Source of the DNA: Bacteroidaceae bacterium
GTDB lineage: Bacteria; Bacteroidota; Bacteroidia; Bacteroidales; Bacteroidaceae
Reading direction: 5' to 3'
Assembly (NCBI GenBank): GCA_017464815.1
Contig: JAFTYI010000010.1
Location: forward strand, 1-40,777
Length of the DNA: 40,777 bases
In this document: positions 14,176 through 21,345 of the stretch, in pieces
How positions within the stretch are numbered: the first letter of the stretch is position 1
How the letters are laid out: every line of letters begins with the position of its first letter
Program-made: the position numbers and the translations under genes
The notes under the pieces: model-generated
The model's database searches: none
What the model saw: the letters and a program-made list of their open reading frames with translations, nothing else
Told to the model about the DNA's origin: nothing

Positions 14176-14819
14176 AACAACAACGGATTGAAACATTGCG
14201 CATAGCCGTAGCCGAAACGTCCGTCATCGTGCGTAGCGGTGTGGTGGCTGTGTTGAAGCGCTTGCCGGGTGTGCAAGTGCGCCCGGTGGAGGTGGCTTCA
14301 CCCGACGCGTTGGAAAATTGCCTGCACATGGACACGCCCGACATCCTGTTGGTGAACCCCACCTTTGGCGGATGGTTCAACGTGGCCGAGTTCCGCACCG
14401 ACTCCGTGCATGCCTCCGTCAAGTGCATAGCCCTGAATTGCAACATCACCGACACCTCCATCCTGCAAGCATTCGATGAAAGCATAACCCTTCATGAAGA
14501 CATCAGCAGCTTGCAGGAGAAAATCCTGCGCGTCGTCTCCTACGGCATCAGCGAAGCCGACTACGACGAGGAGAAGGACGCTCCTGCCCTCCCCTCCGAG
14601 TCAGCCGAGCAACTGAGCCAACGCGAAAGGGAGATAGTCATCTGTGTGGTCAAGGGGATGACCAACAAGGAGATTGCCGACAAGCTCTACCTTTCGGTGC
14701 ACACCGTGAATACCCACCGCCGAAACATTGCCCGCAAGCTCGAAATACACTCGGCTGCCGGACTCACCATCTACGCCATTGTCAACAAATTGGTTGAACT
14801 GGGTGAGGTGAAATTGTGA
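14172..14819 (+). CDS. LuxR/NarL-type regulator with degenerate receiver (215 aa)
   Basis: The C-terminal 65 residues are a classic LuxR helix-turn-helix (LSQREREIVICVVKGMTNKEIADKLYLSVHTVNTHRRNIARKL). The first 120 residues have receiver-like order but lack phosphorylation residues. The acidic pair is replaced by AETS (only E15), and the phosphoacceptor position in DILLVNPTF is Asn62. It therefore should not be activated by a histidine kinase in the normal way. The start ATG at 14172 overlaps the TGA of the hemerythrin gene; an earlier in-frame start at 14109 lies inside that gene and is less likely. The pairing suggests that the hemerythrin protein, rather than a kinase, controls this regulator. 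That is an inference. Confidence 0.88.
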   Translation: MKQQRIETLRIAVAETSVIVRSGVVAVLKRLPGVQVRPVEVASPDALENCLHMDTPDILLVNPTFGGWFNVAEFRTDSVHASVKCIALNCNITDTSILQAFDESITLHEDISSLQEKILRVVSYGISEADYDEEKDAPALPSESAEQLSQREREIVICVVKGMTNKEIADKLYLSVHTVNTHRRNIARKLEIHSAAGLTIYAIVNKLVELGEVKL

Positions 14820-14891
14820 TTTTTCCATAAAAAACCGCACTATTCGCACAATACGTACCTGAAAAAATGGTGGTTTTTCAGAAAATAGTAT

Positions 14892-14899
14892 TACCTTTG
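14892..14899 (+). promoter_or_regulatory. -7 box (TACCTTTG) upstream of corA leader
   Basis: TACCTTTG fits the consensus; the -33 region is weak. It would give a 5' leader of about 170 nt before the ATG at 15075. Confidence 0.5.
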
Positions 14900-14910
14900 T
14901 GCGCTCTTTT

Positions 14911-14981
14911 CATGTGAGGGGTGTCCAGATTCCTCACGTAAGGATGGCTTTTTTTCCGAGACAAAAGGAAGCCGCCTTTAA
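14911..14981 (+). promoter_or_regulatory. two-hairpin 5' leader of corA
   Basis: Hairpin 1 pairs ATGTGAGG (14912-14919) with CCTCACGT (14932-14939). Hairpin 2 pairs AAGGATGGCTT (14940-14950) with AAGCCGCCTT, with an inner TTCC/GGAA pair near 14955-14970. The stems cover much of the predicted leader. A long folded leader before a Mg2+/Co2+ transporter may be regulatory, but it does not resemble the known M-box. Confidence 0.4.
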
Positions 14982-15074
14982 AAATGTTACGGGGCAAGAG
15001 AGACTAATAAAACAAACTTGCAAACCGCTCCCGGATGCATAAGTGTGTGCGACGGGGCAAAAAAAGAGAAATGT

Positions 15075-16007
15075 ATGCGTGCATTCTGGAAAATCAAACC
15101 GCAAATCGAACCGCTGGAAAAGTGGGAGTCAAACTGCTGGATACAGGTAACAAGCCCATCAGAGGAAGATGCCGACTACCTGATTAACGAATTGCAGGTG
15201 CCCGACTATTTCCTGTCGGACATTGCCGACGTGGACGAGCGTTCGCGTGTAGAGACCGAAGACGGATGGACCATGATCATCCTCCGCGTCCCCTATATGA
15301 ACCCCACAAAGGGAGCCTCGCGCTCGCCCTACACCACCGTCCCGCTAGGCATCATCCTCAAGAAGGACATCTGCATCACCGTGTGCTACTATATCACCAA
15401 AATGATGAACGACTTCCTCGGCCATTACCAGCGCAAGGGGAAAGGCTTCACCGACTCGGTGGACATGACCTTCCGCCTCTTCCTCTCCTCCTCCGTGTGG
15501 TATCTGAAGTTTCTGAAGAAGATTAACTATGAAATCGAGGAAGCCAAGCGCGACCTCGACAAGAGCATCGATAATGAGGACCTCATCAACCTCAGCTCGT
15601 TGCAGAACTCACTGACCTTCTTCATGAACTCCATCCGTGGAAACGAGACACTCCTCTCGCAAGTGAAGTTCAAGCTCCCCGTCGACGAGCTGGATGCCGA
15701 ACTGATTGAAGATGTCAACATCGAGATGAAGCAGGCACGCGAAAGCGCCTACATCTACAGCAACATCCTTGAAAGCGCGGTCAACACCTATGCCAGCGTC
15801 ATCAACAACAACATGAACACCGTGATGCGACTCATGACCTCGGTGAGCATCGTCCTCATGTTTCCCACGCTCATCGCCAGCCTCTATGGTATGAACCTCA
15901 AGAATGGCATGGAGGACAACCCCTGGGGGTTCTACAAGGTGCTCGTCTTCTCCCTTCTCGTCAGTGGAGCCATCATTTGGATGTTCCGTCGCCGTCGATG
16001 GTTGTGA
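15075..16007 (+). CDS. corA: CorA-family divalent cation transporter (310 aa)
   Basis: Inner-membrane magnesium/cobalt channel of the CorA type, active as a pentamer. The cytoplasmic N-terminal funnel (residues 1-200, including the IADVDERSRVETEDGWTMII strand region) is followed by the long acidic stalk helix. Two C-terminal membrane helices follow, with the signature YGMN at 271-274 (LIASLYGMNLKNGME). The basic tail RRRRWL lies after helix 2. The start ATG at 15075 is preceded by AAAAAAAGAGAA. An upstream TTG at 15018 keeps the frame open but gives an unlikely N-terminus. A structured leader precedes the gene. It stands alone; the next gene is convergent. Confidence 0.92.
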   Translation: MRAFWKIKPQIEPLEKWESNCWIQVTSPSEEDADYLINELQVPDYFLSDIADVDERSRVETEDGWTMIILRVPYMNPTKGASRSPYTTVPLGIILKKDICITVCYYITKMMNDFLGHYQRKGKGFTDSVDMTFRLFLSSSVWYLKFLKKINYEIEEAKRDLDKSIDNEDLINLSSLQNSLTFFMNSIRGNETLLSQVKFKLPVDELDAELIEDVNIEMKQARESAYIYSNILESAVNTYASVINNNMNTVMRLMTSVSIVLMFPTLIASLYGMNLKNGMEDNPWGFYKVLVFSLLVSGAIIWMFRRRRWL

Positions 16008-16057
16008 TTACCTATATGTGATTACCCTCCCCTTGGGAAAATACCATAAAAGTGGGA

Positions 16058-16088
16058 TTGCGTACGTGGCTACAACGCCGTATCTTTG
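16058..16088 (+). promoter_or_regulatory. orphan promoter downstream of corA
   Basis: TTG at 16058-16060, a 20-bp spacer and TATCTTTG at 16081-16088 form a good promoter, yet no ORF follows before the terminator at 16251-16296. Confidence 0.6.
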
Positions 16089-16115
16089 CATCGTGAAAAG
16101 AATGTAAGCGGAACG

Positions 16116-16153
16116 AGTGCATTCAAGTGATAAAACAAGTGCATTCAAGTGAT
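16116..16153. repeat. 22-bp direct repeat, two copies
   Basis: AGTGCATTCAAGTGAT is perfectly repeated at 16116-16131 and 16138-16153; the repeat period is 22 bp. The sequence is unrelated to the other 22-bp arrays. Confidence 0.75.
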
Positions 16154-16250
16154 GCAAAAAGCAGGAAAAAGTTAGTTAGTCATAAATATAAATTGTTACG
16201 TAAACCACACAGTTTTTTAGTTCACACACACCCGTGTTGACCAAAAAACA

Positions 16251-16296
16251 CCACACCGCCCTGCGAAGTGATTCGCGGGGCGGTGTGGCGTTTTTT
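16251..16296. terminator. bidirectional terminator between corA side and crp
   Basis: Eleven base pairs, CCACACCGCCC (16251-16261) with GGGCGGTGTGG (16278-16288), enclose an inner GCGAA/TTCGC stem. CGTTTTTTTT follows on the plus strand and a T6 tract follows on the minus strand. It serves the plus-strand transcript and the crp gene that ends at 16300. Confidence 0.85.
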
Positions 16297-16299
16297 TTC

Positions 16300-16878
16300 T
16301 TACAACATCCCTGAGCGCACGCGGCTCAGTGTCTCAGGGCTCATCTGAAGGAACGAGGCGATGTGCACCAAGGGGGCACGCTTGATGATTTCGGGATGGC
16401 GCTCCATCAGCAGGCGATAGCGGTCGTGAGCCGTTTCAAAGCGCATGTCGTCGGCCTTTTGTTGCGAGACAAGCAGGGAGTATTCAAAGATTTTGCGGTA
16501 GAAATACTCCACTTCGCGCATCTCTTCGGTGAGGCGATAGAAATTCTCCTTGCTGATGCGCCAAATGATGGAGGGCTCGAGGGTTTCGGCCATCAGGCGG
16601 GTCGGCTCGTTTCGCAGGTAGCTTTCCAAGCAGATCACCACATTGCCTTCGTAAGAGATGTGCTCGGTCAGGTCGCGCTTGTTCTTGAAGTAGAATTGGC
16701 GCACCATCCCCTTCTCCACGTAGTGGATATGGTGGGCAATGTCTCCCTCCTTGATGAACACTTCGCCCTTGGCCAACTTCAGCGGCTCCATTATCAGCGA
16801 CAAGGCTTTGGTCGCCTCGGGTGAAAGGCGGCGGTACTGTTCGGTGAACATCTTGGCAATTTCGTAGCGTCTTTCCAT
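16300..16878 (-). CDS. Crp/Fnr-family transcription regulator (192 aa)
   Basis: The cyclic-nucleotide-binding jelly roll occupies residues 15-115 (LKLAKGEVFIKEGDIAHHIHYVEKGMVRQFYF), followed by a long dimer helix and a C-terminal helix-turn-helix (IASFLQMSPETLSRVR). The cAMP-binding arginine/glutamate signature (RxxS with FGE) is absent and there is no N-terminal cysteine cluster, so it is neither a true Crp nor an Fe-S Fnr. Bacteroidetes carry many such small regulators with unknown effectors. It lies downstream of lepA on the same strand, separated by the 9-bp array 9b, which ends 25 bp before the start codon. Confidence 0.88.
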   Translation of the reverse strand: MERRYEIAKMFTEQYRRLSPEATKALSLIMEPLKLAKGEVFIKEGDIAHHIHYVEKGMVRQFYFKNKRDLTEHISYEGNVVICLESYLRNEPTRLMAETLEPSIIWRISKENFYRLTEEMREVEYFYRKIFEYSLLVSQQKADDMRFETAHDRYRLLMERHPEIIKRAPLVHIASFLQMSPETLSRVRSGML

Positions 16879-16903
16879 GTATATGATTGTTATATTAGGT
16901 TTT

Positions 16904-17050
16904 CTAGAGTCCTAGATTTCCTAGATTTTCTAGATATCCTAGACTTCCTAGATTTTCTAGAGCTTCTAGATTATCTAGATTATCTAGAACTTCTAGAACT
17001 TCTAGCACTTCTAGATTAACTAGCGCTTCTAGGCTTTCTGTTCCTCTAGA
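16904..17050 (-). repeat. 9-bp tandem array 9b (unit AATCTAGAA on the minus strand)
   Basis: CTAG occurs 16 times between 16904 and 17049. Fourteen occurrences in a row, from 16912 to 17029, are spaced exactly 9 bp. Read in the direction of the flanking genes, the consensus unit is AATCTAGAA, the same as array 9a. It fills the gap between the lepA stop (17075) and the crp start (16878). CTAG is normally a rare tetranucleotide in bacterial DNA, so this density is striking. Confidence 0.9.
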
Positions 17051-17074
17051 TTTCTCAATAGTGTTTTCTCTTCC

Positions 17075-18856
17075 TTAATCCAGTTTCAGCACCGCCAGGA
17101 AGGCCTTCTGTGGCACCTCCACGTTGCCGATTTGCTTCATGCGCTTCTTACCCTTCTTCTGCTTCTCGAGCAGTTTGCGCTTGCGGCTCACGTCGCCACC
17201 GTAGCACTTAGCGGTCACGTCCTTACGCACCTGTTTCACGGTTTCGCGGGCAATGATTTTGGCACCGATGGCCGCTTGGATGGCGATGTCGAACTGTTGG
17301 CGCGGAATCAGCTCCTTCAGCTTCTCACACATGCGGCGTCCGAAGTTTTCGGCGTTGTCAAAGTGCGTCAGTGTCGAAAGGGCGTCCACCGGTTCGCCAT
17401 TGAGCAGGATGTCCAGCTTCACCAGCTTCGAGGGACGGAATCCGTTCATGTGGTAATCAAACGAGGCGTAACCCTTCGAGATGCTCTTCAATTTGTCATA
17501 AAAATCTATCACAATTTCTCCCAAAGGGATGTCGTAGAAAATCTCCACACGGTTGCCCGAAATGTATTCTTGCTTTACCAACTCGCCGCGCTTGCCGAGG
17601 CAGAGGGTCATGATGGGGCCGATGTAGTTGGTGGTGGTGATGACCGAGGCTCGGATGTATGGCTCCTCGATGTGGTCGATGAGTGTGATGTCGGGCATAC
17701 CCGAGGGGTTGTGCACCTCCTTGCATCCGCCTTGCTTGTCAAATATCTTGTACGACACGTTGGGCACCGTAGTGATGACGCTCATGTCAAATTCCCTGTC
17801 GAGTCGCTCTTGGATAATCTCCATGTGCAACAGGCCCAGGAATCCGCAACGGAATCCGAAGCCCAGTGCCACCGACGACTCCGGCTGGAAGGTCAGCGAA
17901 GCATCGTTCAGCTGGAGTTTCTCGAGCGAAGCACGCAGGTTTTCGTAATCCTCTGCCTCAATGGGATATACACCCGCAAACACCATCGGCTTCACCTCCT
18001 CGAAGCCCTCGATGGCCTTGTCACAGGGGCGGGCAATGTGGGTGATGGTGTCGCCCACCTTCACCTCCTTCGAGGTCTTGATGCCCGAGATGATGTAGCC
18101 CACGTCGCCCGTGCGAAGTTCGGCGCGTGGCATCATGTCCATCTTCAACACACCAATCTCGTCGGCATCGTATTCTTTACCTGTGTTAAAGAACTTTACC
18201 TTGTCGCCCTTGCGGAGCACTCCGTTCGTAATCTTGAAGTAAGCGATGATTCCGCGGAAAGAGTTGAACACCGAGTCGAAGATGAGCGCTTGCAGAGGAG
18301 CCTCCTCGTCGCCTGTCGGATGTGGCACACGCTCGACGATGGCTTGTAAAATTTCTTCCACTCCCATGCCCGTCTTTCCCGAGGCACGGATAATCTCTTC
18401 GCGCTTGCATCCGAGCAGGTCAACGATTTCATCCTCCACCTCGTCGGGCATCGCACTGTCCATGTCGCACTTGTTCATCACGGGGATGATTTCAAGGTCG
18501 TGCTCCAGTGCCATGTAGAGGTTGCTGATGGTCTGAGCCTGCACCCCCTGCGAAGCGTCCACAATGAGCAGAGCGCCCTCACAAGCAGCGATGGAGCGCG
18601 ACACCTCGTAGGAGAAGTCCACGTGTCCCGGGGTGTCAATCAAGTTCAGGATGTATTTCTCGCCCTTATATTCATACTCCATCTGTATGGCGTGGCTCTT
18701 GATGGTGATGCCTCGCTCCTGCTCAAGGTCCATGTTGTCAAGCATTTGACCCTGGGTTACTTGGATGGTTTTGGTGTATTCAAGCAATCGGTCGGCCAAG
18801 GTGGATTTTCCGTGGTCGATATGTGCAATGATGCAGAAGTTTCTTATATTTTTCAT
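17075..18856 (-). CDS. lepA: elongation factor 4 (LepA), back-translocating GTPase
   Basis: LepA is a ribosome-associated translational GTPase. The G domain motifs are complete: AHIDHGKST (P-loop), the GITIKSHAI switch I, DTPGHVDF (switch II) and MNKCD. It is followed by EF-G-like domains II, III and V, and the C-terminal LepA-specific domain ([21 protein letters not shown]). The length of 593 aa is typical. The start [14 protein letters not shown] at 18856 fits family starts; the frame is open 30 codons further upstream, but that extension has no similarity and overlaps the promoter. Plus-strand frames running opposite are shadows. Confidence 0.97.
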   Translation of the reverse strand: MKNIRNFCIIAHIDHGKSTLADRLLEYTKTIQVTQGQMLDNMDLEQERGITIKSHAIQMEYEYKGEKYILNLIDTPGHVDFSYEVSRSIAACEGALLIVDASQGVQAQTISNLYMALEHDLEIIPVMNKCDMDSAMPDEVEDEIVDLLGCKREEIIRASGKTGMGVEEILQAIVERVPHPTGDEEAPLQALIFDSVFNSFRGIIAYFKITNGVLRKGDKVKFFNTGKEYDADEIGVLKMDMMPRAELRTGDVGYIISGIKTSKEVKVGDTITHIARPCDKAIEGFEEVKPMVFAGVYPIEAEDYENLRASLEKLQLNDASLTFQPESSVALGFGFRCGFLGLLHMEIIQERLDREFDMSVITTVPNVSYKIFDKQGGCKEVHNPSGMPDITLIDHIEEPYIRASVITTTNYIGPIMTLCLGKRGELVKQEYISGNRVEIFYDIPLGEIVIDFYDKLKSISKGYASFDYHMNGFRPSKLVKLDILLNGEPVDALSTLTHFDNAENFGRRMCEKLKELIPRQQFDIAIQAAIGAKIIARETVKQVRKDVTAKCYGGDVSRKRKLLEKQKKGKKRMKQIGNVEVPQKAFLAVLKLD

Positions 18857-18889
18857 CTGAAAACAGCTTATCCTATATCTTATAATCGG

Positions 18890-18897
18890 CAAAGATA
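18890..18897 (-). promoter_or_regulatory. -7 box of lepA
   Basis: CAAAGATA on the plus strand is TATCTTTG on the minus strand, 34 bp upstream of the lepA ATG. This supports the shorter lepA start. Confidence 0.5.
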
Positions 18898-19074
18898 GTG
18901 ATTTTTGCTGAAGAATAAGCAAAGATGAGCGAAGAATCTCCCACAACGGATGAAAAAACTTTTTCGCTCTTCTCTCCTACTCCACTGTTAATTTGACTTT
19001 TGACTTTTTTGACTTTTGACAAAAATGAACTTTGTTTTCTCATTGTGTCACTCATTTTGTCAGATGTCAGATTA

Positions 19075-19210
19075 GTCAGATGTCAGATTTTTGTATAGCC
19101 TATTCACATGAATGGGGAGGGTTTTAAAGTATTATATATTATTTACAATATACTTGGTCCGCATTTCTTCTTCCTAACTTTGATGCATAATAGAAAATCT
19201 GACATCTGAC
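19075..19210. repeat. 17-bp perfect inverted repeat with 102-bp interior
   Basis: GTCAGATGTCAGATTTT (19075-19091) and AAAATCTGACATCTGAC (19194-19210) are exact reverse complements. Each arm is extended by further TCTGACA copies. The interior contains a TAACTTTG box but no ORF. It could be a small non-autonomous element or the scar of one. Confidence 0.55.
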
Positions 19211-19545
19211 ATCTGACACTCGGAGGGGATTCACCCTTTCGAAATTTCTATCCGACCGAAGAAAATTTTTTCTCCGATAATGAAAAAAAATAAAGAGAGA
19301 AAACCCCCTCTCCCTGCCCCACGCAAGAAAGGGAAAGTTGATGGTATGCAGCCTTGGACGTTTGTCTGTTGAGTTGTTGATTTTATACAAAGAATGTTTA
19401 CATGCGAGTGGTAAGATGAGAAAATTCGCGTCATCCGTGCCTAAAATATCTCCTAAAAAAGTCCGCAACGGAAATTTGTTTACCCACTTATACTCAATAT
19501 ATTACGTGTTAACGTTGTTAATTTCAGATTGAGTGCCTCAAAAAG

Positions 19546-19577
19546 TTGCAAACCGCCCTCTCGATGTTGTATCTTTG
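19546..19577 (+). promoter_or_regulatory. orphan promoter in gene-free interval
   Basis: TTG at 19546-19548, 21 bp, then TATCTTTG at 19570-19577. No plus-strand ORF follows. A transcript could run to the hairpin at 19757-19790, about 210 nt, but the sequence is low-complexity TTGAC-rich repeats. Confidence 0.4.
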
Positions 19578-19749
19578 CATTGTCAGTCGGTCAATGATGT
19601 CAACCCCATGTGGCCAGTGGGGGGGAGATTAGTGGCTGAATGAAGAGCTCTTTGACTTTTTGAACTTTGACCAGCGCAGCCAACAGCCTTTAAACCTTAG
19701 ACCTTTGACCCTGATTTAGCGCAGCCAACCGCTTTTGACTGGCGAAGCT

Positions 19750-19790
19750 AAAAAAAGAGAGAGAGGACATGCGCACACATCCTCTCTCTC
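19750..19790 (-). terminator. terminator of the winged-helix gene
   Basis: An 11-bp perfect stem (GAGAGAGAGGA at 19757-19767 with TCCTCTCTCTC at 19780-19790) is followed on the minus strand by T7 (19750-19756). It lies 30 bp after the stop of the 66-aa gene. Confidence 0.85.
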
Positions 19791-19820
19791 CTCTTATTTT
19801 CCTTTTCTAAACCATTATGC

Positions 19821-20021
19821 TTATTTCAGCACTACGAAAAGTTCGCCTTCAACTTCTGAAACGGCTACCTTGTCCTCACGGAGCAACCAACCCAATCCAA
19901 GGAAGAAATCCTTATCAACCAATTTAGTCGCCTTCTTTACTTGCTTCTGAGTCAGGCCCTCAGTTTCGTTAAGTGCATTCCAAATCTTTCCTGCAACTTC
20001 TCCTGCTTTTTCTTGCAACAT
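19821..20021 (-). CDS. winged helix-turn-helix domain protein (66 aa)
   Basis: A small single-domain protein of the wHTH_10/DUF2582 type. The sequence AGEVAGKIWNALNE, GLTQKQVKKATKL, KDFFLGLGWLLREDKVAV follows helix-helix-wing order, with a final beta strand (GELFVVLK). Members occur widely in Bacteroidetes and are thought to bind DNA, although the target is not known. It is transcribed alone: a -7 box lies at 20096-20103 and a strong terminator follows the stop. Confidence 0.85.
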   Translation of the reverse strand: MLQEKAGEVAGKIWNALNETEGLTQKQVKKATKLVDKDFFLGLGWLLREDKVAVSEVEGELFVVLK

Positions 20022-20095
20022 ACTCTTTTGTTACTTTGTTTAATTTGACATTAGTTATATTAACTGCCAGTCACCTTGACTGCGTTTTTGCGGTG

Positions 20096-20125
20096 CAAAG
20101 GTACGAAAAATATGTTATATAACAT
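20096..20125 (-). promoter_or_regulatory. promoter with palindromic operator candidate
   Basis: CAAAGGTA (20096-20103) is TACCTTTG on the minus strand. In the adjoining spacer/-33 region lies a perfect 14-bp palindrome, ATGTTATATAACAT (20112-20125). Its position suits a repressor site, possibly for autoregulation by the small winged-helix protein. Confidence 0.5.
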
Positions 20126-20177
20126 GTTTTTTGGCGATTTTTTTTCGCGTTTTTGCACAAATATCTCAAAAAAATGA

Positions 20178-20651
20178 TTACTGAAGGTGCTTTTTCAGGT
20201 AGTTAGCCCATATTTTTGCCGTTTCTTCCACAATTTGCGAGCAGGGTCGCTTGGCGTAGTATTGGCTGGTGCGTGCTTCGGGTGTGGGTGGTGTGTCGGC
20301 CGTGCGGCTCAATCCCAAGAGGTCGGCACAGGTGAGCGAGCCGTTTGCCTGCTTGAACTCCTGGGCCAATGCTTGCACGAGGGCGTAGTTTGCGGCTTTT
20401 CCTTCGCGGTCGGAGGGATTGGTGCTGCCCGTCTCGAGTCCGGCAAGGAGGAAGAGGCCGCAGGCGGCTCCACACGTCTGACGCATGCGCCCTATCCCAC
20501 CTCCAAAGGAGGCGGACATGCGCAGGGCTTGCTCCTCGGTGAAGCCATAGAGGGGAGCGAAGGCGCAGACAACGGATTGCGAGCAATTGAAGCCCGACTT
20601 GAAGAGATTGACTGCGCGGGTGACGCAGGCGTCGAGTTCGGTGGGGGTCAT
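20178..20651 (-). CDS. C_GCAxxG_C_C family (redox-type) protein (157 aa)
   Basis: The conserved cysteines of this family are all present: Cys23 in FNCSQSV, the C60-G-A-A-C64-G motif in a small-residue helix, Cys108 in SLTCADLLG and Cys137 in RPCSQIVEETA. Members often neighbour redox enzymes and are thought to bind metal or undergo thiol chemistry, but the function is not known. It is cytoplasmic, with no signal peptide. It starts 54 bp downstream of the lipoprotein stop and may share its transcript. Confidence 0.85.
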   Translation of the reverse strand: MTPTELDACVTRAVNLFKSGFNCSQSVVCAFAPLYGFTEEQALRMSASFGGGIGRMRQTCGAACGLFLLAGLETGSTNPSDREGKAANYALVQALAQEFKQANGSLTCADLLGLSRTADTPPTPEARTSQYYAKRPCSQIVEETAKIWANYLKKHLQ

Positions 20652-20705
20652 TGGAATTATGAATTATGAAAGAGGGGAGTGAAATGAGTCCGTTTTGTGT
20701 TATTA

Positions 20706-21203
20706 CTATTTTTTGCTATTATATTCCGATAGTGTTGCAACACTATCCACTCCTTCCCCTTGGGGAAGGCTGGGATGGAGTCCGTTCTTCGTGCTTTCGT
20801 ACACGAAATCCAGCACGGGCGCGTTCGTCGAGTCATTGGTGTGGTAGACGTAGCGGAAGGAGAGTCTGTCGTGGATGTAAGGGAGCATGTCGGGCGCATT
20901 CAGGAGGCGGTTGTGAATCTGTTGGCGTAGCATCTCTTTGTTGGCCAACAGGATGGAGTCGGCCACGCCGTTTACCTTATAATAATAGGTAAAGCGGTGG
21001 TCGGTGGGGGTGTACACCATGCTGTCCATCGTGGTGTTTGCATCGATGGCCATGGGGCATTGGAGCGTTGTCTCGCGGGCTTCGCGGGCGTAGCGCTCGG
21101 CTTTTGTCTCCTTGTGGCAGGACAGGGTGACGACACAGAGTAGAAGGGAGAGACCCCCATCCCTTACCTTCCTCAAGGGGACGGAGTGAAATGATTTGTA
21201 CAT
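20706..21203 (-). CDS. lipoprotein of unknown function with REP-derived ends (165 aa)
   Basis: Residues 18-29 (LSLLLCVVTLSC) form the hydrophobic core and lipobox of a type II signal peptide, with Cys29 as the lipidated residue. The mature part (KETKAERYAREARETTLQCP...) is not recognised. It carries a YYYKVNG strand and a charged middle resembling Bacteroidetes lipoproteins with DUF4738-like features; I cannot confirm the family. Residues 4-17 (SFHSVPLRKVRDGG) are encoded by one REP-like palindrome (21152-21188). The C-terminal LHPSLPQGEGVDS is encoded by another (20748-20784). The start ATG at 21203 is the only one giving a signal peptide, so the REP supplies its basic n-region. Confidence 0.75.
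   Translation of the reverse strand: MYKSFHSVPLRKVRDGGLSLLLCVVTLSCHKETKAERYAREARETTLQCPMAIDANTTMDSMVYTPTDHRFTYYYKVNGVADSILLANKEMLRQQIHNRLLNAPDMLPYIHDRLSFRYVYHTNDSTNAPVLDFVYESTKNGLHPSLPQGEGVDSVATLSEYNSKK
20748..20784 (+). repeat. REP-like element R1
   Basis: Begins CACTCCTTCCCCTTGGGGAA, followed by GGCTGGGATGGAGTC. The CCTTCCCC/GGGGAAGG core is a palindrome. The copy lies inside the 3' end of the lipoprotein gene. Confidence 0.85.
21152..21188 (-). repeat. REP-like element R2
   Basis: Inverse orientation to R1 (GACCCCCATCCCTTACC..., ending in GGGGACGGAGTG). It lies inside the first codons of the lipoprotein gene. Confidence 0.8.
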
Positions 21204-21247
21204 AATTTTTTTCTACTATATTTCAGTGCTAAGGAATATTTGCTTTG

Positions 21248-21280
21248 GACCCTTCCCTACTCCTCCGCAAGGGAAGGGGG
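21248..21280. repeat. REP-like element R3, diverged
   Basis: GACCCTTCCCTACTCC...GGGAAGGGGG keeps the family palindrome with a changed loop. It sits between R2 and R4 in the gap upstream of the lipoprotein gene. Confidence 0.6.
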
Positions 21281-21301
21281 TATATGTCCTGCTATACTAT
21301 T

Positions 21302-21336
21302 CACTCCTTCCCCTTGGGGAAAGTTGGGATGGAGGC
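21302..21336 (+). repeat. REP-like element R4
   Basis: CACTCCTTCCCCTTGGGGAA followed by AGTTGGGATGGAGGC, almost identical to R1. It ends 10 bp from the TSCPD gene's stop codon. Confidence 0.85.
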
Positions 21337-21345
21337 TGCTGTATT

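Larger units (their letters stand above)
16095..16296 (+). ncRNA. candidate small RNA between corA and crp (about 200 nt)
   Basis: The interval starts with a good promoter (16058-16088) and ends in a strong hairpin with T8 (16251-16296), with no credible reading frame between. It contains a direct repeat AGTGCATTCAAGTGAT at 16116 and 16138, exactly 22 bp apart. It could be an independent small RNA or, less interestingly, the relict of a lost gene that kept its promoter. It is antisense to nothing, because crp ends at 16300. Confidence 0.45.
18947..19749. other. gene-free, repeat-littered interval
   Basis: About 800 bp with no credible gene on either strand. It holds three GACTTTTGAC-like copies (18995-19022) and a TTGAC-rich stretch (19670-19740). 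GTCAGATGTCAGATT occurs twice (19060 and 19075), and an inverted counterpart AAAATCTGACATCTGAC lies at 19194-19210. A degenerate REP-like piece (GGGAAAGTTGATGG near 19330) and two AGCGCAGCCAAC copies (19673, 19718) also occur. It looks like a decayed region where repeats have accumulated. Confidence 0.6.

Noticed and set aside
15018-15074. TTG start giving a longer CorA
   Set aside because: The added residues are cysteine-rich and unlike CorA starts; ATG at 15075 has an A/G-rich leader and family-like beginning.
17132-18349. Long open frame antisense to lepA (405 codons)
   Set aside because: Shadow of a strongly biased coding sequence; no domain is visible and no promoter precedes it.
18857-18946. 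N-terminal extension of LepA by 30 residues
   Set aside because: The extension contains the -7 box and has no family similarity; MKNIRNF at 18856 is the typical start.
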